Source: DAONFI01 sp035403485
GTDB taxonomy: Bacteria > Planctomycetota > Phycisphaerae > SM23-33
Direction of reading: 5' to 3'
NCBI GenBank assembly: GCA_964536835.1
Contig: CAZIAZ010000054.1
Coordinates: 1 to 15,829 of the forward strand
DNA length: 15,829 nt
The position numbers and the translations under genes were made by a program. The notes under the pieces are model-generated. The model ran no database searches. It worked only from the letters and a program-made list of their open reading frames with translations, and was not told the DNA's origin. Positions 6,867 through 14,685 of the stretch are shown one piece after another. Within the stretch, counting starts at the first letter, position 1, and the number at the start of each line of letters is the position of its first letter.

Positions 6867-8093
6867 ATGGCCAAGAAAGCTGATAGTTATCTGTTCACAA
6901 GCGAATCGGTGACAATGGGTCACCCCGACAAGGTATCCGACATGATATCGGACGGCATTGTTGACGCGTTGCTCAAGTATGACCCCAAAGCCCGCGTAGC
7001 CTGTGAAACGCTGGTAACGACCGGCCTGGTTGTTCTCTCCGGCGAAATTACGGTACATAACGTCAAAGCCGAACAGGAACTCCACCGTGCGGAAGAAATA
7101 GCGCGCGACACTATCAAGCGCATCGGTTACACCGATCCGGAAATCGGGTTCGACTACCGCAGCTGTGCCGTCATTCGGTCGCTGCACAGCCAGTCGGCTG
7201 ACATTTCTCAGGGTGTTACTGAAACCACAAGTCTTGACGGCGACCAGGGCGCCGGCGACCAGGGCTTGATGTTCGGCTACGCATGCAACGAGACCAAAGC
7301 GCTCATGCCGCTGCCGATACATCTGGCACATCGCCTGACGGCTCGGCTGACCGAGGCTAGGGAAACAGGCGAGATTCCGTGGCTGCGGCCCGACGGGAAA
7401 AGCCAGGTAACCATCGAATATCGCGACGGCAAGCCTTACAAGGTGAACACCGTTGTCATTTCAACCCAACATACCGAAGCCGCCTGCGGCCCGGATGGCA
7501 ACATGTCGCCGAAGGCTAAAAAGACGATTATCGAAAAAATAATCAAGCCCGTCGTTATGAGCGAATGCCCCGCTCTCTGGTCGAACAAGATAACGTTCCA
7601 CATCAATCCCACCGGCCGATTCATCATAGGCGGGCCGCATGGCGACACCGGCCTTACCGGCAGGAAGCTCATCGTGGATACTTACGGCGGCATGGGCCGG
7701 CATGGCGGCGGTGCGTTCAGCGGCAAAGACCCGTCAAAGGTTGACCGTTCGGCGGCATATATGGCCCGCTATATCGCCAAGAACGTCGTAGCAGCCAAAT
7801 TAGCCGACCGTTGCGAAATACAGTTGGCCTACGCCATCGGCGTCGCCAATCCGGTCAGCGTTCACGTCAACTGCTTCGGTACGAACGTAATTGATACCGA
7901 CCTCATCGCAGATGCGATTTGCAAGATTTTCCCGCTGACGCCGAAGGGTATCATCAAGCATCTGGACCTGCTCAAGCCCAAATACCAGGAAACCGCCCAT
8001 GACGGCCACTTCGGCCGCACCGGCAAAGGTTTTACTTGGGAAAAGACTGACATGGCCAAGAAGCTTCGTACCATGTTGCTTAAGACGAAGTAA
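6867..8093 (+). CDS. metK: S-adenosylmethionine synthase
   Basis: MetK makes S-adenosylmethionine from methionine and ATP, releasing phosphate and pyrophosphate; it works as a cytoplasmic tetramer. The three-domain protein starts with FTSESVTMGHPDKVSD (residues 10-25, ATP-binding H19 and metal-binding region), carries the signature GAGDQGLMFGY at 128-138, and the phosphate-binding GGGAFSGKD at 280-288 followed by KVDRSAAYMARY. The length of 408 is slightly above E. coli MetK (384), with an insert or extension of about 20 residues. The ATG at 6867 is preferred because AAAGGA lies 6 nt upstream; the adjacent ATG at 6864 and a TTG at 6852 are less well spaced. It appears to be transcribed alone: a promoter and a leader precede it and hairpins follow. 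No methionine-cycle partner such as ahcY is adjacent. Confidence 0.97.
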   Translation: MAKKADSYLFTSESVTMGHPDKVSDMISDGIVDALLKYDPKARVACETLVTTGLVVLSGEITVHNVKAEQELHRAEEIARDTIKRIGYTDPEIGFDYRSCAVIRSLHSQSADISQGVTETTSLDGDQGAGDQGLMFGYACNETKALMPLPIHLAHRLTARLTEARETGEIPWLRPDGKSQVTIEYRDGKPYKVNTVVISTQHTEAACGPDGNMSPKAKKTIIEKIIKPVVMSECPALWSNKITFHINPTGRFIIGGPHGDTGLTGRKLIVDTYGGMGRHGGGAFSGKDPSKVDRSAAYMARYIAKNVVAAKLADRCEIQLAYAIGVANPVSVHVNCFGTNVIDTDLIADAICKIFPLTPKGIIKHLDLLKPKYQETAHDGHFGRTGKGFTWEKTDMAKKLRTMLLKTK

Positions 8094-8117
8094 AATTTCA
8101 ATGAAGAACAAAAAAAG

Positions 8118-8159
8118 TTAAAACGGTTCTCAAAAAGATTTTTTTGAGGACTGTTTTAA
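8118..8159 (+). repeat. 19-bp stem-loop just after metK
   Basis: The arms 8118-8136 and 8141-8159 can pair along all 19 positions around the loop GATT. Two pairs are wobbles in the plus-strand RNA (G8125 with U8152, U8128 with G8149). The hairpin begins 24 nt after the metK stop and is not followed by a T tract, so by itself it is not a standard terminator. It may protect the 3' end of the metK mRNA. Confidence 0.6.
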
Positions 8160-8162
8160 ATC

Positions 8163-8201
8163 AAAAAGGGCGGAGTCGTAATTTACGACTTCGCCTTTTT
8201 T
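8163..8201. terminator. Bidirectional intrinsic terminator between metK and the AsmA-like gene
   Basis: A stem of up to 18 bp runs from A8163-A8180 to T8184-T8201 around the loop ATT. It has a GC-rich middle and two G-U pairs. It ends in six T residues (8196-8201) on the plus strand and five A residues (8163-8167), read as T on the minus strand. It sits between convergent genes and can serve metK and the minus-strand envelope genes. Confidence 0.85.
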
Positions 8202-8272
8202 ATTCGAACCATCCCTGAAACATGGGCAGGCCTCTTTTAAGAGAATCCTATAGCATCCCGTGATAAAAACTG

Positions 8273-9799
8273 CTATTTTGCGTTACCGTTTTTTTTATTT
8301 TTATCTGCAAACGGGAAGAAAATCTGGCCGCCCGTTTTTGCGACGCCGGTAAAGAATTCGCGTGTGCCACGGTCAATTTTATCCACGAGTATCGGCTTGA
8401 CCTGCGGTTTGTTCCATTTGCCGCTTACCTGTAATTTTGACAAGGCATCGTTCATCTGTATCAGCCAGCCGACGACGGGTACTTTTCTGATATCGTCGAG
8501 CATCGCGACGACGACCTGCAAATCGACTTCCTGCGTGGTGATATTGGCTTTACTGCCGTTCAGCACGTGTATTGCCAGCAGGTTGTTGCCCAGTCGGCCT
8601 TTCTGGACGTACGCATAACCGTCATGTATGTCGAAAAGCATATACAGGTCACTGCCGTTCTTGAGTTTTTTTGTATCAGCTTTCATCTGGCTATGGATTT
8701 GCGAAATCACGTTAATATCCTGCAGGTCGGAATTGTCAAAAAACAGTTCGCCGTTCATTTTCAGTGAATTTAAATTGTTCTCAATGTAACAAATGTTTTT
8801 CAGCCAGCCGTACGCCCACCCGAAATCAACTTTCTGTGTCGGGTCGAAGGCGGAATAGAACGGCTCGATAGGTATTTTCTGGAGAGTTACGTCGCCGGTG
8901 ATTTCAAGAGGTTCATTCGGCACAGCGGCCACTCTGAAATCATCGAGCACGAATTTGCCGTCGCCGACTCCTGCGGAAAATTTCGGCGTCGCGAAAATGC
9001 CGTCGCTGTAAGTCAGCTTGTGCGATGAAATGTCGGTCATGACGAAAGGTTTGAGCGTCACGCCTTCTATCGGCGGCAGACGGAGCATCTGGCGGAGGTT
9101 GTTGATTTTAAGTTCCTGCACATTAAATTGGCCGGCAAGCTCGGCGTGTGCGACAACGTCATCAGGCAGAAACTGGAAATTCACCCAGCCGCGCAGGCTG
9201 GAATATCCCTTGACGGTCATATTCCTCAGCTCAGGCAGCGGCGATGGTTCAATAGCGTCCTTGACCTGGGTCTGTACGAGCTCCAGCCACACATCCGTGA
9301 TATCCGTCCACTCTATCTGAAAATGGGTACTGCTGCCGGCGGTGGTGGTGGTTTCACGCGGCTTAGCCAGTACGGGCAGATTGATACTGCCGTTGTCGCA
9401 GAAAATCGTCACCTGCGGCGATTCGACGCGTATGCCGTACAATACCGGATGCACGCTCGGCCAGTCGCGGAAGAACAATCGCAAATGTTTTATACGCACC
9501 CATTCTCGGCCGGCGTTGTCACGCAATGAAACACTGCCGGCAACTATGGCGTCGAAGTCGGAATCCACGTCGACATCCACAATTTCAACAGTGCCTACCC
9601 AGTACGTCTGGATGAAGTCAGCCGTCATCTGTTTGGCTATCTGCGGAGCGAGCCAATAACGAATCGTGACAAACGCGGCAAATCCCACGAGACCAAGAAT
9701 AACAAGAAGATGGATGGAACGCATCAGCCACCTGCGTTTATGCTTCCGCTTTTTCGGCTTGACAATTTCTTCCGTTTTGTTTTCGTCACTGTTTTCCAT
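8273..9799 (-). CDS. AsmA/YhdP-like inner-membrane-anchored envelope protein
   Basis: A 508-residue protein with a strongly basic cytoplasmic start (KPKKRKHKRR, residues 14-23), one membrane helix (about 28-48) and a long periplasmic part of alternating beta strands. The repeated strand-turn pattern, and a C-terminal segment RKVPVVGWLIQ (438-448) followed by VSGKWNKPQVKP, resemble AsmA, TamB and YhdP proteins, which are thought to form beta-groove bridges for lipid transport or outer-membrane biogenesis. Assignment to that family is by pattern, not a search. The tail is lysine/asparagine rich. It is last in the minus-strand run, 42 nt after the VWA gene, and ends before a bidirectional terminator. 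The ATG at 9799 has no strong Shine-Dalgarno, so coupling to the upstream gene is possible. Confidence 0.65.
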   Translation of the reverse strand: MENSDENKTEEIVKPKKRKHKRRWLMRSIHLLVILGLVGFAAFVTIRYWLAPQIAKQMTADFIQTYWVGTVEIVDVDVDSDFDAIVAGSVSLRDNAGREWVRIKHLRLFFRDWPSVHPVLYGIRVESPQVTIFCDNGSINLPVLAKPRETTTTAGSSTHFQIEWTDITDVWLELVQTQVKDAIEPSPLPELRNMTVKGYSSLRGWVNFQFLPDDVVAHAELAGQFNVQELKINNLRQMLRLPPIEGVTLKPFVMTDISSHKLTYSDGIFATPKFSAGVGDGKFVLDDFRVAAVPNEPLEITGDVTLQKIPIEPFYSAFDPTQKVDFGWAYGWLKNICYIENNLNSLKMNGELFFDNSDLQDINVISQIHSQMKADTKKLKNGSDLYMLFDIHDGYAYVQKGRLGNNLLAIHVLNGSKANITTQEVDLQVVVAMLDDIRKVPVVGWLIQMNDALSKLQVSGKWNKPQVKPILVDKIDRGTREFFTGVAKTGGQIFFPFADKNKKNGNAK

Positions 9800-9841
9800 G
9801 GCGGATACTCATTTTATCAGAAGCTATATAAAATTAAAAAA

Positions 9842-12250
9842 CTATCGCAAAGATTTTTTATGCCGCAGTACCCATTCCGCAGTCAGCAGCCCGACCGCCA
9901 TGATAAGTATCAGCGGGAAATTATAGGCGTCTATTCGTTTTATGGAGCTTTTAGCCGCCTGGTTGCGAAGCCGTTCCAGGTGATTTATTAGACGGCCGGC
10001 TAATTCGTCTTCATTGCCGCTCAAGGTATAAAACCCATCCGTAGCCGCTGCGACGCCAGACAGGAATGCGTCATTCCGGCTACATATGGTATTTTCCGCA
10101 TCAGATTGTTCGATGCGGATTTTAATCTGCCGCGGCGACGCGTTATCCGGCGATACGCGGACAAGTTCGTATTCGCCAGGCTGTTGCGGCGTCCATGAAG
10201 CGGATAATTCGCCGGCCCTGTTCGCCGTAAAAATTACAGGCTGCCGATATCTGCCTTCACCGCGAATTTCATATTGCACTTTTAGCGGATTAGCCGCATC
10301 GCCGTCGATAATGACGCCGCTGAATTTTACCTCGCCGTCGCCGACGCGCACGCACGGCCGGTCGCTCCGCACAATTACACGTGCGATTTTTTTCCCGTCT
10401 TTTTTCGACGTCTCACTGCCGGCCAGCCATCGAACCGTCTGCAGCCAGAATTTTACATACGGGCTCGACTCGCCCATCCTTTGAGCCGAAAGATACCACC
10501 GCCACGTCGTATCAGCCGTAAACGCAGCCGCTCTGCCCTTGCCGTAATTCTGCACCGCCATAACCGTAGCATTATCAGCAGCCGGATTGACGGCTAACAG
10601 CTCGGCAGCCGCCTTGACCGTGCCTGTCCGAACGCATCCTTCCAACGGCGGCAACGGCACAGCCACCCGGCCGGCTGGAGAGTTGAAACTTTTCGCCAGA
10701 CCGACAAAAATCGGATGATTCACGCCAGTCGCCGTCAGCGTCATGTCAAACGGCTTGGCAATCTGCCCTGCCGCATTCATCTGAACCGGCAGTACGTCGG
10801 CAAGCGGCGTATCCTGCCAGCCGCCGGCTGAAAAGCTGCTTCCGCCGCCGAGCATGATGATGCCGCCGCCGGCTGATACAAAATTTTTCATGCCTTCCAT
10901 CTGACGCGGCAAAAAAAACTCCGCCGCCACGTCACCGAGTATCACTACGTCGAACTGCCGAAAATCCTTTTCGTCAGACGGCAGCGATTTCTGTTCCACA
11001 CCGTCGATACTGCCCTGTGCCCAGAAACGATTTTCGCTCATCCTTACGAACGACGCAACCTGCATGTTCGCATCGCCGGCTAACACGCGACGAAGATACT
11101 TGTATTCAGGCCTTATCGTGCCCTCGACAATCAGTATTTTCATCGCAGGTCTGCGAATGAGAACCGCAGCGTCACAAAAGTTATCATTCGTATCGGCATC
11201 GTCCTGGCAGGTCACTTCAACGCGGAGATTTCGCACATCACCGCTGCCCTGCCCGCCGGTTGGCCGCCATACAAATTCAGCATTACGCCGCACGTCACTG
11301 CCGGCTGGCGTGATGTCGACCTGGCCGAGGGGCTGTGTATCTTCATACAGAACAGCCGTACATTTTCGGCCAGCCATATCTATCATGCGAACTGTCGCGG
11401 TAATTCGCGTCTCACGATTCAGCGGCACGACAAATGGTACTGAAAAATTTTCAACCATCGCTCCACGGCCGACGGGTCTGTTGAGTTTTTCGTCTGCCCT
11501 GCCGACGCCCAGCGCAAAGACGCTTTGACGGCATCTTCCCATCTCAGCAAGTGTGGACAAGGCGTTATGGCAGCCGTCGCTAATCAGAAGCACTGCAGCG
11601 GGGCGTAAATCTTTATCCGCCATGCCCGAAAATCGTACCGCGCCGACTATGTCGGTGATTTTGCCAGCCGGCTTGACGGCAGAAACAGATTTGACATTAG
11701 CCTGCTGCTTTGGAAAATCGGCAAAAGTAAAATATTCGATTTCGGCATGTGACTGTACTTTGGGCAGAATATTTTTGAGTACATCGACAGACTGGCCATA
11801 GCGTGTCGTTTTTTCGCCGTCATCGACTCTCGACATTGACGCGGATGAATCAAGCAGTATTTTCAAATTTGCCGCCGATAGTGCATCGCGGGCAGGCTGA
11901 AGAACCAGCGTCGGTTTGAACAGTATGAGCAGCAGCATTCCAAGCACTGCCAGCCGTAAAAGTGTCAGAACTGTCGCAGTTTTCGCGGAAACATCCGCAT
12001 ATCGCTCCGCGTAGAAAAACACGACACACGCAACCAGCAGGCCAGCAACCGTAGCCGTGCCGGCCAGCCGGTTACATAAAATCCACCATGCGACAAATCC
12101 GGCGACGGCAAGAGTAACTGCCGCGATGCCACTATAAATCTTCCCGCGTTTAAATCGCAAAATTCCGGACCACAGCAGCCCGGCCGCAGCAGCCGTCGCC
12201 AGCAGCCAGAGACAATACGTACAATGAAGTTGAGTGAATTCAATCTGCAT
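9842..12250 (-). CDS. VWA-domain membrane protein with amidotransferase-like fold
   Basis: An 802-residue membrane protein. Four hydrophobic segments fall near residues 13-31, 42-59, 65-81 and 93-111, and one more at the C terminus (about 776-794). A VWA domain starts at about 129 with an intact metal-ion site: D134-x-S136-x-S138, T199 and D225 (in LLISDG). Residues about 370-640 resemble a class I glutamine amidotransferase-like fold (KILIVEG; SAGGGIIMLGGGSSF at 459-473), but the nucleophile-elbow position has no cysteine, so amidotransferase activity is unlikely. Soluble parts should face the periplasm. Such proteins in Planctomycetota are often annotated as VWA or glutamine amidotransferase; their function is not known. 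The start overlaps the end of the phosphatase-family gene by 11 nt, a sign of coupling. Confidence 0.82.
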   Translation of the reverse strand: MQIEFTQLHCTYCLWLLATAAAAGLLWSGILRFKRGKIYSGIAAVTLAVAGFVAWWILCNRLAGTATVAGLLVACVVFFYAERYADVSAKTATVLTLLRLAVLGMLLLILFKPTLVLQPARDALSAANLKILLDSSASMSRVDDGEKTTRYGQSVDVLKNILPKVQSHAEIEYFTFADFPKQQANVKSVSAVKPAGKITDIVGAVRFSGMADKDLRPAAVLLISDGCHNALSTLAEMGRCRQSVFALGVGRADEKLNRPVGRGAMVENFSVPFVVPLNRETRITATVRMIDMAGRKCTAVLYEDTQPLGQVDITPAGSDVRRNAEFVWRPTGGQGSGDVRNLRVEVTCQDDADTNDNFCDAAVLIRRPAMKILIVEGTIRPEYKYLRRVLAGDANMQVASFVRMSENRFWAQGSIDGVEQKSLPSDEKDFRQFDVVILGDVAAEFFLPRQMEGMKNFVSAGGGIIMLGGGSSFSAGGWQDTPLADVLPVQMNAAGQIAKPFDMTLTATGVNHPIFVGLAKSFNSPAGRVAVPLPPLEGCVRTGTVKAAAELLAVNPAADNATVMAVQNYGKGRAAAFTADTTWRWYLSAQRMGESSPYVKFWLQTVRWLAGSETSKKDGKKIARVIVRSDRPCVRVGDGEVKFSGVIIDGDAANPLKVQYEIRGEGRYRQPVIFTANRAGELSASWTPQQPGEYELVRVSPDNASPRQIKIRIEQSDAENTICSRNDAFLSGVAAATDGFYTLSGNEDELAGRLINHLERLRNQAAKSSIKRIDAYNFPLILIMAVGLLTAEWVLRHKKSLR

Positions 12251-13889
12251 TCTGCGGTTTGTTTTTCTTTAGCGGCAGTGCTTTGCCGTCGACCTGCATG
12301 GGCGACTTGCCCAAAAGCTCCAGTATCGTCGGGACGACGTCTATCGTTCGTGCATATTTGATTTTTTGCTGCGCAATGCCTGGGCCTGCGATAATCAGCG
12401 GTACAAACATTTCGCCCGGCCGCAATCCGCCGTGGCCGGCACGGTGCACATTATTGAAGTCGTAACCTGGCATTGCGAAAAGAGCGATGTCCCCGCAACG
12501 CTTGCAGCGGAAGTACGCGCAGATGTCCGCCGGCAAGCCTGGATATGACGTTTCATGGGTTCGTTCCATCCATTCGCGCGGCAGAAGTTTCTGGCCGTCT
12601 TTTATGCCGTATCTGCCCCAGTCAAGCGGGTCAGTCCCGTGCACAACCTTATATTCTATCGCAGCCCCATTGCCGTCAGGCTGGCGAAACGTAACCTGTC
12701 CGCCGCGAGTTGCGACATTTACTCCGCCGTTACCGTCGGCCCACGCCACAACGTCAACGGCAGACTCGGCGATAAATCTGGCGATGACATCTATACGGGC
12801 GTTTGCTCGATTGGGATAGTTGCGCATATCCGCCTCGGTCGGCCGGACATTCCAGGGTTCGAATTTGCCAGCCTCTGCCGCCGGCTTACGAAGACTGACA
12901 GCCCAGAATCGGTCGCCGTTGCCGTATGTGACGCACGGATACTGATTATAATATGCCTGCCGTTCGGCGAGAGGATGTTTTTCGCGACGATGTTTTTGGG
13001 CTACGTCCAGCTTGAGCGTGTTTTGCAAAAAATCGTCGACGTGAAAATGCTTCGTCACTTCAAGAAGGCCATGGTCGCTGACGAATATGAAATATACGCC
13101 GTCCATCCAGCCGGCTCGCTCCATGTCTCCCAAAACCCTGCCAAGCTGATAATCCGTATGTTTCAGCGCATAACGATAATCCTGCGATTCAATGCCGTTA
13201 TGATAGCCCATGAAATCCGGCATCAGCAGATAGATGTAAACGATTTGGGGAAACTTGCCCGTTTTGCGCGACATGCGCATCATTTCACCCGTACGATAGA
13301 GCGTCAGGCGGTCGACGACGTCATACATGCCGAAAAAATACGGCGGGCCGGCTGATTGCCAGTTTTCAAAAAATTTCGTTACGCCCTTGTGAGATTGAAA
13401 AAATATCGATACGGTGAAATCATCGGGAAATTGTTGGAAAATCGTCGGCTTTTGGTGGTCACCATCGAGCATGTCTTTCTGGTCGACGGTTGCATAGTTT
13501 CGCCAGACTAGTTCGTAACGGTCAAACCACGTGACGGACGGAATATTGTTATTGCCCGGCAGGCAGCCGGTAGTCAGCGCAGTTTCATTCGCAAGTGTTA
13601 TCGACGGCGTAGACGCAAGAGCCTTCTGCACATACGCACCACGCGAAACAAGATATTTGTTAATCGACGGCAGTTCGCCTTTTTGGAGCATCTGGTCAAA
13701 AATGTCGGCATTTACGCCGTCCACCATGAATACGACTGCGCCTCGCGGCGATACGCCAGTCGGCGGAGTCAAATCCTGTTCATAAGAGTCCGGTTTGCCG
13801 ACAGCCGGCGGCATGCCGCAGCCGGCGCACAAAAACGTCAGCATTATTATGGCGAAGGCAACATACCTTTTCAGATAAAAAAAAATCAT
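12240..13889 (-). CDS. Alkaline phosphatase/NPP-superfamily lipoprotein
   Basis: A 549-residue predicted lipoprotein of the metal-dependent alkaline phosphatase superfamily (nucleotide pyrophosphatase/phosphodiesterase type). The signal ends at CAGC, with C24 lipidated; -3 is Cys, so the lipobox is slightly off. Two-metal-site residues can be placed: D57 (VDGVN), nucleophile probably T98 in TPSITLANETALTTG, D225 and H230 (MPDFMGYHNG), D272 and H273 (VSDHG), and H486 (RAGHGG). The D225-to-H230 gap is one residue longer than the usual D-x-x-G-H. It probably hydrolyses a phosphodiester or phosphate ester in the periplasm; the substrate is unknown. The ATG overlaps the stop of the preceding gene (ATGA). 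Its second to fifth codons are a run of nine T, a potential slippage site. Confidence 0.85.
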   Translation of the reverse strand: MIFFYLKRYVAFAIIMLTFLCAGCGMPPAVGKPDSYEQDLTPPTGVSPRGAVVFMVDGVNADIFDQMLQKGELPSINKYLVSRGAYVQKALASTPSITLANETALTTGCLPGNNNIPSVTWFDRYELVWRNYATVDQKDMLDGDHQKPTIFQQFPDDFTVSIFFQSHKGVTKFFENWQSAGPPYFFGMYDVVDRLTLYRTGEMMRMSRKTGKFPQIVYIYLLMPDFMGYHNGIESQDYRYALKHTDYQLGRVLGDMERAGWMDGVYFIFVSDHGLLEVTKHFHVDDFLQNTLKLDVAQKHRREKHPLAERQAYYNQYPCVTYGNGDRFWAVSLRKPAAEAGKFEPWNVRPTEADMRNYPNRANARIDVIARFIAESAVDVVAWADGNGGVNVATRGGQVTFRQPDGNGAAIEYKVVHGTDPLDWGRYGIKDGQKLLPREWMERTHETSYPGLPADICAYFRCKRCGDIALFAMPGYDFNNVHRAGHGGLRPGEMFVPLIIAGPGIAQQKIKYARTIDVVPTILELLGKSPMQVDGKALPLKKNKPQNAD

Positions 13890-14563
13890 AACAGTTTCCG
13901 CAGGGCAGCCTGTACTATGTTTTTATCGTCTTCGTTTGCGATGCTGTAGCGAAAGCAGGCTTTGGGCGTCAGCGTCACGGTCACACGGCCGTGCGGCCCC
14001 TGAAATTTGATGCTGGCTTGCGTGACGTATTCCACGTGTTCCTTCAGAAAATCACAGCCGTGTTCGGTTTCAAAAAAATTGGGCGAATACGGCCCGGACA
14101 TATAGGAATCGGCGGCGTATTCGCTCACCCGCACGTTTTTGAGCTGGAAGCCGGGCGTATTTGTTTTGAGCTTGTCTATCGCGGCTGGAATATCGAATGG
14201 TATTTGCGTGACGACCGTCGGCAGCGCAAGCGAACTAGCCAGGAAATTCGCAATCTGGTCCAAACCGGCTGACGTACCCTCGTAAGTCTCCAAAACGCCC
14301 TTTTGCGGAAAAATACCGCACGGGATGACGACGGCTTTTTCGATGGCGGCGGTCGAAACTTCCGACGTTTCGGGATCGAATTTCTGAATTGCCTGGGTGG
14401 TGCGGCGAAGAATCTGCGCGTAAACCACGGAATCGCTGGCAGTACAGCCCAGCACGCCGAACTCTTCATTATCAGGCACGCCGTAATCTTCAATAGCCTT
14501 GCCGAGCCTGGCGGCGTCCGGACAATTATCTATCAACGCGATATTCAATTTGAATGATGCCAT
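13886..14563 (-). CDS. Conserved-looking soluble protein of unknown function
   Basis: A 225-residue protein that I do not recognise. There is no signal peptide or long hydrophobic segment, so it should be cytoplasmic. It starts MASFKLNIALIDNCPDAARL, a beta-strand followed by a helix, and has an alternating strand/helix pattern with several aromatic and cysteine residues (GVLGC, IPCG, EHGCDF). The ATG at 14563 follows GGGA by 6 nt; an in-frame TTG at 14575 would add four residues. The end overlaps the phosphatase-family start by 4 nt (ATGA), so it is the first gene of the minus-strand run. Codon use is like its neighbours. Its position suggests a regulatory or accessory role for the envelope genes; this is inference only. 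Confidence 0.75.
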   Translation of the reverse strand: MASFKLNIALIDNCPDAARLGKAIEDYGVPDNEEFGVLGCTASDSVVYAQILRRTTQAIQKFDPETSEVSTAAIEKAVVIPCGIFPQKGVLETYEGTSAGLDQIANFLASSLALPTVVTQIPFDIPAAIDKLKTNTPGFQLKNVRVSEYAADSYMSGPYSPNFFETEHGCDFLKEHVEYVTQASIKFQGPHGRVTVTLTPKACFRYSIANEDDKNIVQAALRKLL

Positions 14564-14596
14564 CTGTAATCCCAAAAATTGTGTATATCTGCCACG

Positions 14597-14623
14597 AAAA
14601 ACCGCAACGTCATGGCCGTTGCG
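14597..14623 (-). terminator. Intrinsic terminator after the ZIP transporter gene
   Basis: In minus-strand RNA, CGCAACG (14617-14623) pairs with CGTTGCG (14603-14609) around a 7-nt loop and is followed by one G and five U (14597-14601). It lies 63 nt after the stop of the ZIP gene and 34 nt before the next gene starts. That placement suggests separate transcription of the envelope run, whose own promoter I could not place. Confidence 0.7.
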
Positions 14624-14685
14624 AACCGGCCAAGATGATACACTCCGCCGTCGCCATGTTCAAGAACGCTTTTCGACGTAAAAAA

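Noticed and set aside
8118..8159. Small mobile element (MITE) with inverted ends
   Set aside because: No target-site duplication flanks the arms and the loop is only 4 nt. A transcript hairpin fits better.
9842..12250. Active glutamine amidotransferase
   Set aside because: No cysteine sits at the expected nucleophile position, so only the fold is claimed.
12555..13355. A 266-residue plus-strand open frame opposite the phosphatase-family lipoprotein
   Set aside because: It is antisense to a gene whose metal ligands are all recognisable, and its own composition shows no protein family.
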